A stretch of DNA of 64,000 nucleotides, taken from Archilochus colubris (lineage: Eukaryota > Chordata > Aves > Apodiformes > Trochilidae). Position 1 is the first letter of the stretch, and each line of letters begins with the position of its first letter. Positions 62,641 to 64,000 of the stretch are shown here, piece by piece. The notes beneath the pieces are model-generated. The model had not been told where the DNA came from. It worked only from the letters and a program-made list of their open reading frames with translations, and made no database searches. Made by a program: the position numbers and the translations under genes. The stretch lies in assembly GCA_023079485.1 (NCBI GenBank), contig CM041083.1:62687810-62751809 (forward strand), given 5' to 3'.

Positions 62641-64000
62641 ATGAGGACAAGCAAGTGCTAGCGACAGTGTCCAGATGATGTTCAGTGGAAGAATTCAGTG
62701 GTAGCTGTGTCATTATGGATGAAGGGTCTCAGCTAATGAGATTCCCACAGAAGAAGCTGCTGCTTCCGAGGTATCTCTCTTCCACTTCCCTCAAGGCATT
62801 GCTGCTAACCTTAAATACATGTCAGATCAATGGCCCAATAAATTCCTGAGCAGAAAAGAGATCTTGACTTTTTAGCTCTGTCTTTCAGAAAGCACTGGGT
62901 GCTTAACTTGGACAGAATTCTTGCTTCACACCAGGAAAGGAAACAAGAGACACTAATTAACTGGCTTCACAAACTAATGTGACATATCCTCAGGGTTGGC
63001 CAGATCTTGGCTGCTATATATGGGCTTTGCCTCCTTGATATCCTAGAGCTGCTCTGATTTGTCCTAGGGAGTGCCTGTCCTGTGTTATTTCAGCTTTTAG
63101 GTCATGTTGTCCTATCAGGGTTCTTGCAGCAGAGGCCAAACCTGCCCTGGATGCGTGTGACAGAGAGATATGTTAGCTGCTCCTTCATTAAATTCTGGTG
63201 CCTCACTGTACTGCCCTTGGAGAGACCCAGCTTATCTCATAGGTAAAACCACTTCTTTCACTGCAAAGGGGGCTTACAGTATGCACACTCTTCCAGCTTG
63301 ACAGATGTCCTCAGTGGATTGCCTCCAGCTCTGGAAGGGGAGATTTTCTGGGACTGAAGACTATTAATTCTTCCAGTCTTGCACTCTAGCGTATGATTTC
63401 ATAGGTATTCCTATCAACTTACTTGTCAGGTAGCTCTCTTGAATGGGAATAAGGGTGATAGGACTCTCACAGCACTGTCCCAGTAGTTTCCCAGTCATAA
63501 CACAAATTGTAATACAATAATAGAACTTACAGTAAGAAAAAAAGGTGGAAGGAGACAATTTTTAGTCTCATAGTGCAGTTGAAGTTACATTTAAATTTTG
63601 GTCCTGGTAAGGAATGAGGGTGGCAGGCAGTCTCTTCTGCAGTGTTGGACCAGGGACTGAGTCCTTGCAGAAGGTTGCAGGTCACCCACCAGTCATTGCC
63701 ACTCGGCATTTTACCAGAGGGTTGGTGACTGTGGTCATGGCTCTCTTTGGCCTATGAAGCAGAGCATACTGACAGTATGTAAAGCAGAACTACACCATGC
63801 TGGGAAGCTGGAAAGGTAACTCAAGTGCTAGAGTTCCTCTGTGTATAGGCTCTGTTGTAATGTTGGGAAAAAGGAGGGGATCACAGGAGGGAGGAGCATA
63901 CTTTCAGTCATACATACTCTTCTGCTGTGGTGAAGGGTGTCAGATATTCCACAGATGAAGGAAAACATCCCATTAACACATGGGTCTTATAGAAATGTCC
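62641..64000 (+). other. Intron 3, to window end
   Basis: Ordinary intronic sequence with no recognised gene, repeat or exon. The IQ-motif exon expected next in IQSEC3 was not found before base 64000. Confidence 0.75.

Overview
The window is nuclear DNA from a vertebrate, most likely a bird. The evidence is a GC-rich coding exon followed by introns tens of kilobases long, several 5'-truncated CR1 LINE copies with the avian/reptilian ATTCTATG-type 3' end, two worn MIR/CORE-SINE relics, and few repeats overall. A crocodilian or turtle cannot be excluded. I see no bacterial-style gene, CRISPR array, intact tRNA or rRNA gene, or intact mobile element.

One gene accounts for all coding sequence I can support: the N-terminal part of IQSEC3 (BRAG3 / SynArfGEF) on the + strand. 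This is an ARF guanine-nucleotide exchange factor of inhibitory postsynapses. Three exons are visible. They are a GC-rich exon whose 5' end is outside the window (1-262), an 81-nt phase 2-2 exon (42483-42563), and a 289-nt exon (61152-61440) that ends just before the IQ motif would begin. The introns are 42,220 and 18,588 bases long, and a third runs out of the window. Joined, the exons encode about 210 residues of the Pro/Gln-rich and Ser-rich linker between the N-terminal coiled coil and the IQ motif. The IQ, Sec7 and PH domains must lie beyond base 64000.

Layout: 1-690 is a CpG island holding the first visible exon and its donor. 691-42482 is intron 1, with two MIR-like relics (6848, 11590) and two CR1 copies (22093 minus, 39676 plus). 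42483-42563 is the short exon, followed about 240 bases later by a (CA)7 tract fused to a TGCATG motif. 42564-61151 is intron 2, with a homeodomain-motif-rich block at 45280-45560 that looks like a conserved enhancer, a near-perfect intronic acceptor joined to a donor at 45987/45988, and an old CR1 tail (58415). 61152-61440 is the third exon, with an unusual acceptor. 61441-64000 is intron 3, with one old CR1 (62377).

No novel multi-gene system is present. The most valuable observations are the small, frame-neutral exon hidden in a 61-kb interval, the possible splicing signals around it, the odd acceptor of the third exon, and the candidate conserved non-coding blocks. IQSEC3 was recognised from memory of the family, not from a database search.
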